Part shown: in pieces, positions 16,331-24,804 of the stretch | Layout: each line of letters opens with the position of its first letter | Position numbering within the stretch: position 1 is the first letter of the stretch | Assembly: GCA_029882955.1 (NCBI GenBank) | Contig: JAOUJX010000001.1 | Coordinates: forward strand, 1 to 36,720 | Direction of reading: 5' to 3' | DNA length: 36,720 bases | Origin: Gammaproteobacteria bacterium | GTDB lineage: Bacteria > Pseudomonadota > Gammaproteobacteria > GCA-001735895 | Position numbers and translations under genes: made by a program | The notes under the pieces: generated by a model | What the model was told of the DNA's origin: nothing | Seen by the model: the letters and a program-made list of their open reading frames with translations, nothing else | Databases searched by the model: none

Positions 16331-16759
16331 ATGGTCAACGACTTAACTACTACACAGGTTACCCGGCAAACGCCGGATGTCAGTTTTTCGAGGCCAGAAT
16401 TGAAACCGGGAACAACTGAAACCAGCACGGCTAATGGCCGGAATTTGCCAGACGGAGGCAAGACCACGCCCCTGGTTGAGCCGGTCGCGGCGCTGAATGA
16501 AGAGCCGAAAAAATTACTCGAAGCAACCAGGTCGATAAACGAGTTTGTTCAATTCGTACAGAGGGACCTCTCGTTTAACCTCGATGAGGAGAGCGGTCGC
16601 GTCGTGATTAAAGTGATTGCCCGGGATAGTGGCGATACTATCCGCCAAATACCGACAGAAGAGGCCCTCGCGATCGCTCAGTACATTAGTGAGGTACACG
16701 AAAATGCAATGGATAAGAAGATGATTCCGACCGGGTTATTAATTTCGGAAAATGTATAA
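16331..16759 (+). CDS. flaG: FlaG family protein, copy 2
   Basis: Second 142-residue FlaG, equal in length to copy 1 and similar in the C-terminal half (INEFVQFVQRDLSFNLDEESG, then VIKVIARDSGDTIRQIPTEE). The N-terminal 60 residues are much less conserved, rich in Thr, Pro and Asn. It follows fliC2 by 67 bases behind a terminator-like hairpin. AAGAGGA lies before the ATG. Having two FlaG copies, each tied to a flagellin, suggests each pair is used together. Confidence 0.9.
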   Translation: MVNDLTTTQVTRQTPDVSFSRPELKPGTTETSTANGRNLPDGGKTTPLVEPVAALNEEPKKLLEATRSINEFVQFVQRDLSFNLDEESGRVVIKVIARDSGDTIRQIPTEEALAIAQYISEVHENAMDKKMIPTGLLISENV

Positions 16760-16765
16760 ATAGAG

Positions 16766-16783
16766 ATGGTCTATTTATTGCTT
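16766..16783 (+). promoter_or_regulatory. Weak candidate sigma-54 promoter of fliD-fliS
   Basis: GG at 16768-16769 and GC at 16780-16781 are spaced by 10 bases and the -12 box TTGCT is perfect, but the -24 box is TGGTCT rather than TGGCAC. fliD is RpoN-dependent in Pseudomonas, which makes it plausible. A hairpin just downstream complicates this reading. Confidence 0.3.
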
Positions 16784-16801
16784 TATGTAATGGTGGGTTA
16801 A

Positions 16802-16843
16802 GCGAGAATGAGGAGTACGATTCTGTCATGTCTCGCAGTTTTT
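16802..16843 (+). terminator. Probable terminator after flaG2
   Basis: GCGAGA at 16802-16807 pairs with TCTCGC at 16831-16836, with an inner TGA/TCA pairing across bulges, followed by AGTTTTT. It would end the fliC2-flaG2 transcript. Confidence 0.5.
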
Positions 16844-16918
16844 CATTTATGATCTAGAATTAGAGCTGCTGGCTATTCAAGTTTAGTCCAGCGGCAAACC
16901 AGGAAAAGGTACGAGCAT

Positions 16919-18952
16919 ATGGCTATTAGTTCAATCGGTGTAGGATCTGGCCTGGATCTTTCGGCGATAATTTCAGGCTTACTGAACGCTGAGCGAGTTC
17001 CCACTGAGACTCGTCTTGCCTATAAGGAAAAGGATATCACGGCGGAGCTGTCAGCTTTTGGCGCAGTTAGAAGTACCTTATCCCTGTTTCAGGGAAGTCT
17101 GGATAAGCTGCAGTCTGAGTCATTATTCAACAATAAAAAAACCACTGTATCGGATTCCTCTATTCTCACCGTTAAAGCAGACGAGGAAGCCAAAGCGGGT
17201 AGCTATTCGGTTGAGGTATCGGCCATCGCGCAGAAACAGTCGCTGGCGACTAATGCCTCGACGCCGTTTACCGAGATGACGGATACCATTGGCACAGGTA
17301 CATTAACTATCCGATTTGGTGAAACATCAACCGGGCCTTATGCCTTCACGCCGGATACATCGAAAGCGACTCAGACGATTACCGTCAGTGCCGAGAATAA
17401 TAATACGACACTGTCCGGCATGCGTGATTACATCAATGATAACGATTTCGGTTTCGAAGCGTCCATCGTCAACGATGGTAACGGCTATCGATTATTGTTC
17501 ACTTCGGATAGTACCGGCGCTAAAAATAGCATGGAAATTACCGTCAGCAGCGATGGTGACGGCAACGACGCTGATAATTCAGGTCTGTCGCAACTGGCTT
17601 TTAATGCCTCGGCACAAACCAGCGTCAGTCAAACAGTGTCAGCCCAGGATGCTGCCCTGTCGATTAACGGGCTGGATATTACGCGTGACTCGAATCGGGT
17701 TTCGGGCGCGATTGAAGGCGTTACACTGGATCTATTGAAGGCGGATATTGGCAACCAGATCAAGGTCGAGGTGAGCGATAACTACGTACCGGCCGAAAAT
17801 GCCATTCAGGAATTTGTCAGCACCTATAACGACCTGGTGAATAATCTAAATACCTTGACTGCCTACGACGCTGAAACCGGTGCCGCTGGTATTTTAAATG
17901 GTGACTTCACCATACGCAGTATCACCAGTCAGTTGAGACGGCAGATTTCGAGTACTATTGCCGAACTATCGGGTGATGTCAGGTTACTCGCCGATATCGG
18001 TATTACCACCAATTCGGGTACCGGTACCCTGGATATCGACTCTACCATGTTGAGTGATGCTCTGAAAAACTCACCCGACCAGGTAGAGGCTTTGTTTGGT
18101 CGGCAGGGCCGCCCTGAAGATAGTAATATCAGTTATCTCACCGCCAACGACGATACTCTGGCGGGTAATTATGCAGTGAACATTACCACACTCGCGACGC
18201 AGGGCAGTTATAGCAGTACTGCGGTTAACTCGTTGGTTATCGATACTAATAATGATGATTTTACTATCAAGGTAGACGGCTTAGAGGCCTCGATCAGTTT
18301 GTCTGCCGGTACCTATGCCAGTGGCGATATACTGGCCGAACATATTCAGTCGCAGATAAACGGTAACGACTCAATTAAATCCTCCGAAGCCTCGGTAACT
18401 GTCAGTTACGATGCAGTGAATAATAAATTCGATATCAGCTCGGCCAGTTACGGTTCCGGCTCAAGCGTAGAATTGACGGCGATTGATTTGAATTCTACCG
18501 CCGACCTGGGTCTGAGTGTTGCCGTCGGCACTGACGGAGTCGATGTGGCCGGTACGATTAATGGTTATCAGGCAACCGGCACCGGGCAAACGCTTACCAG
18601 TGACAGTGGTGATAGCAAAGGCCTCGAACTCCTGATTAGCGGTGGGGGTTTGGGTAGTCGCGGTAAGGTTTCATTTTCGAGCGGACTGGCCCATTCCCTT
18701 GATGGTGTTTTGAATCAGTTTCTCGAATCAAATGGCTTAATTGCTTCCCGGGAAAATGGTTTGAAAGACTCCCTGGAAGATATCGAAAACCAGCGCGAAA
18801 ATCTTGAAACGCGTCTGATTAGTCTTGAAGAACGTCTGATCAAACAGTATACCGCGCTGGACACTTTAATCGCCCAGTTTAATCAAACCAGTAATTTCCT
18901 CTCTCAGCAGCTGGCTAATCTGCCGAAGCCAAATTCGATTGGAAATAAATGA
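16919..18952 (+). CDS. fliD: FliD, flagellar filament cap (long form)
   Basis: Caps the filament and guides flagellin polymerisation. The N-terminus AISSIGVGSGLDLSAIISGLLNAERVP and the C-terminal coiled coil ENLETRLISLEERLIKQYTALDTLIAQFNQTSNFLSQQL identify it. At 677 residues it is clearly longer than the roughly 450-470 of many FliD proteins. The extra length appears to be a second surface unit at about residues 395-580: AGSYSVEVSAIA early in the protein is echoed by AGNYAVNITTLA near residue 420, and GTINGYQATGTGQ resembles a hook-IN type motif. AGGAAAAGG precedes the ATG. fliS follows after 76 bases. Confidence 0.94.
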   Translation: MAISSIGVGSGLDLSAIISGLLNAERVPTETRLAYKEKDITAELSAFGAVRSTLSLFQGSLDKLQSESLFNNKKTTVSDSSILTVKADEEAKAGSYSVEVSAIAQKQSLATNASTPFTEMTDTIGTGTLTIRFGETSTGPYAFTPDTSKATQTITVSAENNNTTLSGMRDYINDNDFGFEASIVNDGNGYRLLFTSDSTGAKNSMEITVSSDGDGNDADNSGLSQLAFNASAQTSVSQTVSAQDAALSINGLDITRDSNRVSGAIEGVTLDLLKADIGNQIKVEVSDNYVPAENAIQEFVSTYNDLVNNLNTLTAYDAETGAAGILNGDFTIRSITSQLRRQISSTIAELSGDVRLLADIGITTNSGTGTLDIDSTMLSDALKNSPDQVEALFGRQGRPEDSNISYLTANDDTLAGNYAVNITTLATQGSYSSTAVNSLVIDTNNDDFTIKVDGLEASISLSAGTYASGDILAEHIQSQINGNDSIKSSEASVTVSYDAVNNKFDISSASYGSGSSVELTAIDLNSTADLGLSVAVGTDGVDVAGTINGYQATGTGQTLTSDSGDSKGLELLISGGGLGSRGKVSFSSGLAHSLDGVLNQFLESNGLIASRENGLKDSLEDIENQRENLETRLISLEERLIKQYTALDTLIAQFNQTSNFLSQQLANLPKPNSIGNK

Positions 18953-19028
18953 TAATTCAAGTGCTAAAAATGCTAAAGGATTTCGTCGGAATGACGATAA
19001 AGGTATTTAAGTGAATCGGAGAAAAAAT

Positions 19029-19454
19029 ATGAATAGCCTTGCTCAATCAGCACTTAGTCAATACCAGGCTACGGATAACAGTGCTATCGCTTTTGCTAAT
19101 CCGCATGTATTGATTTTGAAATTAATCGATGGTGCGATCGAACGAATTTATCAGGCTAAAGGCGCTATGCAGCAGGGAGACACTGGCGCGAAGGGTAAAT
19201 TGATCGGCAAGGCGATCGGTATTATTTCAGGACTCGATGCCTGTCTGGATTCGGATTCGGATAATGAACTGGTGAATAATCTTGAAGCTATTTACGAGTA
19301 TATGAATATGCGATTGCTCGAAGCCAGTGCCGAAGACAACATTGGCAAGCTGGAAGAGGTTGCAAGATTAATGGGTGAAATTAGGACCGGATGGTTACAG
19401 ATTCCAGATGACTTAAAGAAAAGTCGCCCCGTCAAGGCTGTTGGTAAAGAATAA
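19029..19454 (+). CDS. fliS: FliS, flagellin export chaperone
   Basis: Cytosolic chaperone that binds the C-terminus of flagellin and prevents premature polymerisation. I start it at the ATG at 19029 (GGAGA 8 bases upstream), not at the in-frame GTG at 19011, giving 141 residues. The motif ANPHVLILKLIDGAIERIYQAKGAM is the usual FliS N-terminal helix, and NNLEAIYEYMNMRLLEASAEDN is the central signature. It overlaps the next gene by one base (TAATG), a sign of coupled translation. Confidence 0.93.
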   Translation: MNSLAQSALSQYQATDNSAIAFANPHVLILKLIDGAIERIYQAKGAMQQGDTGAKGKLIGKAIGIISGLDACLDSDSDNELVNNLEAIYEYMNMRLLEASAEDNIGKLEEVARLMGEIRTGWLQIPDDLKKSRPVKAVGKE

Positions 19455-19762
19455 TGGGCAATGTTGCTGCACTGACTGAAGCGATTTCTTTGACCGATCA
19501 AATTCTCAGTGTTCTTGATGAAAGTGATTTTGCCGCGGTTGCCGATTTGGATGCCCGTCGCCAACCGCTGATCGTAAAGGCATTTTCCGACTCAATCGAT
19601 GAGATTGACGTGATCAAATCTCGTCATTTGCAGAGCTTGAATCAGCAGGTAGTAGAAAAGCTCAGTGTCCTTAAGGAATCGGTACTGCAACAGCAAAAGC
19701 AGATCCGTACCGCATCAAAAGCTACCAGAGCTTATACTTCCCACCAGTCGGTCGCTAGATAA
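19454..19762 (+). CDS. FliT-like flagellar chaperone candidate
   Basis: A 102-residue, mostly helical protein immediately after fliS with a one-base overlap. Position and size match FliT, the chaperone of FliD, and FliT-like proteins are often too diverged for sequence recognition. The features that can be seen are a helical hairpin pattern (TEAISLTDQILSVLDESDFAAVADLDARRQPLIVKAF) and a Gln/Lys-rich tail. The assignment rests on context. It is the last gene of the flagellar run; the convergent helicase gene ends 15 bases further on. Confidence 0.6.
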   Translation: MGNVAALTEAISLTDQILSVLDESDFAAVADLDARRQPLIVKAFSDSIDEIDVIKSRHLQSLNQQVVEKLSVLKESVLQQQKQIRTASKATRAYTSHQSVAR

Positions 19763-19777
19763 TATTCTTCACCTAAA

Positions 19778-20998
19778 TCAGGCTTTTTGCCGGTTGGCAG
19801 GCTTCTTTTTCTTAGGCTTCCTGGGTTTGGCCGGCTGACTGTTTAATTTTGATTCCGGCAGATTATGATCTGGTTCAAAACCATCGATAGTTTCGCGCGG
19901 AATAATTTTCTGAGTCAGGTTTTCGATATCGCGTAACTGTTTTATTTCGTCGGCGCTGACTAACGACACCGCATGTCCTTTGGCTCCGGCGCGCCCGGTT
20001 CTGCCAATACGATGTACATAATCTTCGGCGACATTTGGCAGGTCAAAATTGACCACATGGGGTAGCTGGCTGATGTCGAGGCCACGTGCGGCAATATCGG
20101 TTGCAACCAGGACTGTTGTTTTGTTTTGCTTGAAATCGGCTAGAGCCTTAGTCCGGGCACTTTGACTTTTATTACCGTGAATTGCGGCCGCTTTTATACC
20201 TTTACCCTCCAGATGGCGGGTTAATCGATTGGCACCGTGTTTAGTTCTGGAAAAAACCAGTACCTGTTGCCATTTGTTCTGCTTAATCAAATGCGTCAGT
20301 AATGCCGATTTCTTTGCTTTATCAACTGGTAAAACTAACTGTTCTACTGCTTTTACCGCGCTATTACGGGGTGTTACTGAGATTTCTACCGGGTTGTTCA
20401 CCAGGCCTTTCGCGAGTTTACGAATTTGATCTGAAAAGGTCGCCGAAAACATCAGGTTCTGTCGCTGCTTCGGCAATAAGGCCAGAATTTTCTTAATGTC
20501 GTGGATAAAGCCCATATCCAGCATACGGTCTGCTTCATCCAGCACCAGGATTTCGATCTTGTTGAATTTCACCGCATTCTGACCATACAGGTCGAGCAGC
20601 CTGCCCGGAGTGGCGACCAGAATATCGACGCCTTTACGCAGCTTCATCATTTGCGGATTAATTTTCACGCCGCCAAAAACAACGGCTGAGCGCAGTGAAA
20701 GGTTCGCACCATAGGTCGCGACGCTGTCGCCCACCTGCGCGGCAAGTTCGCGAGTCGGGGTGAGTATCAAAGCCCGAACCTGGTTATTTGATGCCGCATG
20801 GCCTTGCGATAACAGCTCGAGGATGGGCAGGGTGAAACCAGCTGTCTTGCCGGTTCCGGTCTGTGCCGCCCCCATGACATCCTGGCCTTGCATGATCGCA
20901 GGAATGGCCTGTGCCTGTATCGGCGAAGGTGATTCGTAACCCTTTTTGCTAACAGCATCAAGAACTGGTTTAGATAAACCCAGGGCAGTAAAACTCAT
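19778..20998 (-). CDS. rhlE: DEAD-box ATP-dependent RNA helicase, RhlE type
   Basis: A 406-residue helicase. In order: Q-motif region SFTALGLSKPVLDAVSKKGYESPSPIQAQAIP, motif I AQTGTGKT, PTRELA, motif II as DEAD in VLDEADRMLDMGF, SAT, and in the second domain VATDIAARGLDI and HRIGRTGRAG. The C-terminal tail is short and basic (KPRKPKKKKPANRQK), as in RhlE, and lacks the RNA-recognition domain of DbpA/CsdA. It unwinds structured RNA in ribosome assembly or RNA decay. It runs opposite to the flagellar genes and is divergent from the PLP enzyme at 21185. Confidence 0.9.
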   Translation of the reverse strand: MSFTALGLSKPVLDAVSKKGYESPSPIQAQAIPAIMQGQDVMGAAQTGTGKTAGFTLPILELLSQGHAASNNQVRALILTPTRELAAQVGDSVATYGANLSLRSAVVFGGVKINPQMMKLRKGVDILVATPGRLLDLYGQNAVKFNKIEILVLDEADRMLDMGFIHDIKKILALLPKQRQNLMFSATFSDQIRKLAKGLVNNPVEISVTPRNSAVKAVEQLVLPVDKAKKSALLTHLIKQNKWQQVLVFSRTKHGANRLTRHLEGKGIKAAAIHGNKSQSARTKALADFKQNKTTVLVATDIAARGLDISQLPHVVNFDLPNVAEDYVHRIGRTGRAGAKGHAVSLVSADEIKQLRDIENLTQKIIPRETIDGFEPDHNLPESKLNSQPAKPRKPKKKKPANRQKA

Positions 20999-21123
20999 TA
21001 AATATCTCTAATCGAAGGAATGGCGGATGGAGTCGCCGAAGGCTGCGCAGCTTACAGGAAATTGCCCTTTTAATCGAAATAATTTGAACTGAGAATATCG
21101 CGATGAGCGAGCATGAAGCCGAA

Positions 21124-21152
21124 GTATTTTATGCTGGTTGAGGATAAAATAC
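21124..21152. promoter_or_regulatory. 9-bp palindrome upstream of the PLP enzyme gene
   Basis: GTATTTTAT at 21124-21132 and ATAAAATAC at 21144-21152 are perfect inverted repeats with an 11-base centre, 33 bases before the ATG at 21185. The layout suits a dimeric repressor or activator site. No regulator gene is adjacent. Confidence 0.5.
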
Positions 21153-21184
21153 AGCATTATTTCTGCTATAGAAGGTAAAAGTTG

Positions 21185-22576
21185 ATGCCGGCTGAAAAAT
21201 CATCATTGAGAAACCAGGTGCCGCAAGGAGCCGAGGGCGATGTTAACAGCTCACCCTATCGCCGCGATTGGCAGTCCGGGAGAATCAATGCCGAAGCTCG
21301 CGTTATACTCGATAAAGATTCCCGCTATTTTCTGCGCCAGTCGGTGTCGACACCCTGTTTAAATACGATTAAAAAGGCGGAGGGAATCTGGATAGAAGAT
21401 CATTCTGGCAAGCGTTACATGGATTTTCATGGCAATAACGTACATCATATTGGCTACTCCCACCCTCGATTAATCGAAGCTATTAACCGACAAATGCAGA
21501 CTTTGTCATTCGCACCCAGGCGTTATGCCTGCGATGTTGCTGCGGAACTGGCCGAGAAACTCGCAGATATATCCCCGGGTAGTTTATCGAAACTACTGTT
21601 TACTACAGGAGGTTCGGACGCCATTGAAGTCGCTTTGAAAATGGCCCGGACTGCTACCGGACGATTTAAAACTATTTCATTCTGGGATTCGTTTCATGGT
21701 GCCGGGTTCGGTGCCAGCAGTGTCGGCGGTGAAGAAATGTTTCGTGGCGGATCAATTGGGCCGTTATTACCGGGAACTGAGCATGTGCCGCCGTTTGGCG
21801 ATTATAGAAATGCCTGGGGCGTGCGCGAAGGCAGTGCCGATCTTTGCGCGCGTCAGATTCGATACGTGCTGGAAAAGGAAGGCGATGTTAGTGCGGTCAT
21901 AGCCGAGCCGAGTCGAGCAGTGCCCTACATCGCTGCACCGGGTTTCTGGCAGCAGGTTCGGGAGGCCTGCAACGAGTTTGGTGCATTGTTGATCTTTGAC
22001 GAAATTCCTACCGGTCTCGGCAAGACTGGAAAGCTATTTGCCTGTGATCACGACGAAGTGGTGCCTGATATTCTTGTGATAGGCAAAAGTCTCGGTGGCG
22101 GTATTTTGCCCATCGCCAGTGTGATCTGTAAGCCCGAACTCGATGTTGCCGAACATTACGCCTACGGACATTATACGCACGAGAAAAATCCGGTAACCAC
22201 GCGCGCCGCATTAACCACAATTGAAATTATCGAAGACGAGGGCCTGGTCGAAAATGCTGCTGTCGTGGGTCAGTACGCCCTGCAACGATTAGAGGAAATG
22301 ATGGAGAGCCATCCTCTTATCGGCGATGTTCGTGGCAGGGGTTTTCTATTCGGTGTTGAGCTGGTGACCGACCGCGATAGTCGTGAGCCAGCAAATGATG
22401 CTGCAGATCGAGTGCTTTATCGTGCACTGGATAAAGGCCTGAGTTTTAAAACGACCATGGGCAATGTATTAACATTTACACCATCGTTAATCACCACGCA
22501 AAGTGATATGGCCTTTGCGCTTAATGTAATTGATGAATCTCTGGGCGAAGTTGAAAATGAGCTAGGCTTCAACTGA
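21185..22576 (+). CDS. Class-III PLP-dependent aminotransferase-fold enzyme, PbfA-like
   Basis: A 463-residue fold-type I PLP enzyme. Visible landmarks are TGGSDAIEVALKMAR (phosphate-binding region), FDEIPTGLGKTGK with the PLP-ring Asp272, and the Schiff-base Lys301 in VIGKSLGGGILP. The N-terminal FLRQSVSTPCLNTIKKAEG and DFHGNNVHHIGYSHP recall PbfA, which cleaves ammonia from (R)-1-hydroxy-2-aminoethylphosphonate and feeds the PhnX phosphonoacetaldehyde pathway. That assignment is from memory of the family; no phnW, phnX or phosphonate transporter is adjacent, so another omega-amino substrate is possible. I start at the ATG after an out-of-place TTG. Its 3' end overlaps the convergent kinase gene by 15 bases. 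Confidence 0.75.
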   Translation: MPAEKSSLRNQVPQGAEGDVNSSPYRRDWQSGRINAEARVILDKDSRYFLRQSVSTPCLNTIKKAEGIWIEDHSGKRYMDFHGNNVHHIGYSHPRLIEAINRQMQTLSFAPRRYACDVAAELAEKLADISPGSLSKLLFTTGGSDAIEVALKMARTATGRFKTISFWDSFHGAGFGASSVGGEEMFRGGSIGPLLPGTEHVPPFGDYRNAWGVREGSADLCARQIRYVLEKEGDVSAVIAEPSRAVPYIAAPGFWQQVREACNEFGALLIFDEIPTGLGKTGKLFACDHDEVVPDILVIGKSLGGGILPIASVICKPELDVAEHYAYGHYTHEKNPVTTRAALTTIEIIEDEGLVENAAVVGQYALQRLEEMMESHPLIGDVRGRGFLFGVELVTDRDSREPANDAADRVLYRALDKGLSFKTTMGNVLTFTPSLITTQSDMAFALNVIDESLGEVENELGFN

Positions 22577-23986
22577 TAACGATTGATTAGGGAAAGTGAT
22601 GACAACTCTCAGGCCTGATCCTTTTTCCGGTGTCTCCATGGAAAGCGTAGCCTGGTGTAACTCAACTACCTGTGTGACTATGGATAAGCCGATGCCGCAA
22701 CCTGTTTCCTGATGGTTTTGTAAACGGTAATATCGCTCCAGTACCCGATCACGTTCTTCTTCTGGAATACCGGGGCCGTTGTCTTCGACGATGAGGCGAA
22801 ATTGCCTTTCATCGTTGATCAAACTCAGGCTAATAGCACCACCATCCGGGGTATAAGAAATGGCATTGCTGAGTAAATTTCGAATCAGCAATCGTAGGGA
22901 GGTCTCATCCACCGGGGCAATGACGTGATCGTTATCTGTGATAGACAGCTCGAGATTCTTGTCCTCCGCGATTGGTGCCAGTAAGGCAGTTTCTTCGACC
23001 AGGATCTTACCAATATCGATTCTCTCCAGCTGCTGGCTGAATTTCTCAGGCTCCAGTCGAGCCAGGGCGAGCAGTTGATTGACTAGATGTGTGCTGCGAT
23101 CGATACCCCGCATGACCTGATCGATAGCGGTGATACGATCACTTGCATTGTCGGCTTTGCGGGCCAGCTCGGCATGTAGCTTGACGGCGGAGAGCGGCGT
23201 CCTCAGTTCGTGTGCGGCATCCGATGTGATTCTCTTTTCTCTAGCCAGTGCATTTTTCAACCGGGATAGTAGCTGATTTACCGCCTCGGTAATGGTCTTG
23301 ATCTCAGCGGGTGTATTTGTACTGGTGATTGAGTCTAGTTTATCCGCACTACGCGATTTAATCTGGGAGGTCAGCTTTTGTAGTGGTGCTAGCCCCTGAT
23401 TGATAGCAAACCACATAACTATGGACAGAACCGGCACCAGGATCAGGAATAGTTGGAGCAGACCTTCAGATACTTCTTCGATTAATTCGTTGCGCACATC
23501 GATGCGTTCAGCGGTGATACAACGATACCTGCCATCAATACTGGTTAAGCTGAAAACTCTCCATTCGTAATCCGAGAAGTAATGATCACTAAACCCGCTT
23601 CGTCCGGCACTAATATCGGTGATCGGAAGGTTGGTCGATTTAAGAACCAGGTTTCCGGCGTCATCCCATATCTGAAATCCCAGCTTTGTTTCGTAGACAT
23701 GACCGTTGGCCAATTCTTCATCGTCATCAATATATTCGTCTAATTCAGGGTCGTGGTCCGATTTTAATTTGTTCTGGTCAAGAAATAATTGAATACTGGA
23801 GAGTTCTAAAGGGTTCCTGCCAACCTGCGCCAGGCTAAGAATCAGACGGGCAGAGCGGGATAATTGCGCATCGAATAACTCCTGGGTTTCATGTTGAATT
23901 GTGGCATAACTCATCCAGGATCCGCTGCCGACCAGTATGAAAGTTACCAGTAATAATCGTATTATGAGGATAGTTCGCATCGACAT
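22562..23986 (-). CDS. Sensor histidine kinase, QseC/PmrB-like
   Basis: Inner-membrane kinase of 474 residues. Membrane segments at about 7-27 and 177-194 flank a periplasmic domain of about 150 residues resembling the QseC-type 2CSK_N domain, including an acidic run (DHDPELDEYIDDDEE, residues 77-91) that could bind cations. A HAMP-like linker follows, then the H-box with His259 in DAAHELRTPLSA, the N-box (LIRNLLSNAISYTP) and ATP-binding motifs EDNGPGIPEEERD and GCGIGLSIV. It starts 5 bases after the regulator stop, so the two are one operon. It should phosphorylate the regulator at 23992-24651. The signal sensed is unknown. Confidence 0.92.
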   Translation of the reverse strand: MSMRTILIIRLLLVTFILVGSGSWMSYATIQHETQELFDAQLSRSARLILSLAQVGRNPLELSSIQLFLDQNKLKSDHDPELDEYIDDDEELANGHVYETKLGFQIWDDAGNLVLKSTNLPITDISAGRSGFSDHYFSDYEWRVFSLTSIDGRYRCITAERIDVRNELIEEVSEGLLQLFLILVPVLSIVMWFAINQGLAPLQKLTSQIKSRSADKLDSITSTNTPAEIKTITEAVNQLLSRLKNALAREKRITSDAAHELRTPLSAVKLHAELARKADNASDRITAIDQVMRGIDRSTHLVNQLLALARLEPEKFSQQLERIDIGKILVEETALLAPIAEDKNLELSITDNDHVIAPVDETSLRLLIRNLLSNAISYTPDGGAISLSLINDERQFRLIVEDNGPGIPEEERDRVLERYYRLQNHQETGCGIGLSIVTQVVELHQATLSMETPEKGSGLRVVITFPNQSLSVEA

Positions 23987-23991
23987 ATCCG

Positions 23992-24651
23992 CTATTGCCT
24001 CGGTATGGTGTAACCGACGCCGCGGATTGTTTTGATTAAATCGGCACCAAAATATTTGCGCAGATGATGAATATGTACCTCGATAGCATTGCTTTCAATT
24101 TCGTCACCCCAGTTATAGAGTTTATCTTCGAGCTGGGCGCGTGAGAGGACTCGACCACAACTGGAGAGTAATTCTTCGAGTAGTGCAAATTCTCGACGGG
24201 ATAAGCCGATGACTTTCTCATCACGGGTGACGCTGTGGGCAGCAGGGTCGAGAATGATGTTTTTGTAGATAATGCGCTGTTCGGGCAGGCCACGGGAACG
24301 CCTGATTAAGGCGCGCAAGCGAGCACAAAGCTCGTCCAGTTCGAAAGGCTTGACCAGGTAATCGTCGGCACCAGCATCGAGCCCGGCTACCCTGTCTGAT
24401 AACCCGTCCTGTGCGGTTAATATTAAGACGGGTAAAGTGACCCCCTGGCCACGAATCTGTTTAAGCAGGTCAAGCCCGCTTATTTTTGGCAAGCCGATAT
24501 CCAGAATCATACAGTCGTATTCGGTTTCTCTGATTGCAGACAAAGCCGTTTCGCCATTTTTTACCCAGTCGACACTATAATTTTCGTGACCTAGACCGGC
24601 AAATAGCCCCTCACCGAGCAACGAGTCATCTTCTACCAGTAATAGCCGCAC
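23992..24651 (-). CDS. OmpR-family response regulator, QseB/PmrA-like
   Basis: A 219-residue regulator: receiver domain with the acidic pair at residues 8-9, phospho-acceptor Asp51 in MILDIGLPKISG and LVKPFELDEL with the conserved Lys, then a C-terminal winged-helix domain ending in IHHLRKYFGADLIKTIRGVGYTIP. I start it at the GTG at 24651, which gives the normal MRLLLVEDD; an in-frame GTG at 24681 would add ten residues with no parallel and would lie upstream of the predicted transcript start. It is divergent from the tlpA-like gene. Both intergenic PmrA/QseB-type boxes are likely its own targets, implying autoregulation and control of the cassette. Confidence 0.9.
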   Translation of the reverse strand: MRLLLVEDDSLLGEGLFAGLGHENYSVDWVKNGETALSAIRETEYDCMILDIGLPKISGLDLLKQIRGQGVTLPVLILTAQDGLSDRVAGLDAGADDYLVKPFELDELCARLRALIRRSRGLPEQRIIYKNIILDPAAHSVTRDEKVIGLSRREFALLEELLSSCGRVLSRAQLEDKLYNWGDEIESNAIEVHIHHLRKYFGADLIKTIRGVGYTIPRQ

Positions 24652-24696
24652 AGAATCGATTCCATATAATATTGGGTACACATTTACCGTTTTAAT

Positions 24697-24713
24697 CTTA
24701 AGCCTTTATTAAG
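24697..24713 (-). promoter_or_regulatory. PmrA/QseB-type box facing the regulator gene
   Basis: Read on the minus strand, CTTAAT-N5-CTTAAG. Both halves fit the direct-repeat consensus YTTAAK-N5-YTTAAK recognised by PmrA/QseB regulators. A loose -10 candidate, TAAATG (3 of 6 to consensus), lies 10 bases downstream. Likely the autoregulatory site of the two-component operon. Confidence 0.65.
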
Positions 24714-24747
24714 GAGTTGCCCATTTTTTTGAGTTACTGGTTTCACA

Positions 24748-24764
24748 CTTAAGATTGGTTTAAG
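24748..24764 (+). promoter_or_regulatory. PmrA/QseB-type box facing the TlpA-DUF4266-DUF3570 cassette
   Basis: CTTAAG-N5-TTTAAG, a full match to YTTAAK-N5-YTTAAK. A -10-like TAGGAT at 24775-24780 lies 10 bases after it, so the box takes the place of the -35 element, as usual for promoters activated by PmrA-type regulators. The tlpA-like ATG is at 24805. Confidence 0.7.
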
Positions 24765-24804
24765 AAAGGAAAGCTAGGATTAAAATAACTCGAAAGGAGA
24801 ACCA

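Noticed and set aside
16861..16900. Imperfect stem GCTGCTGG/CCAGCGGC before fliD
   Set aside because: It has a G-U pair, a loop of about 15 bases and no T-run, so it gives no basis for a call.
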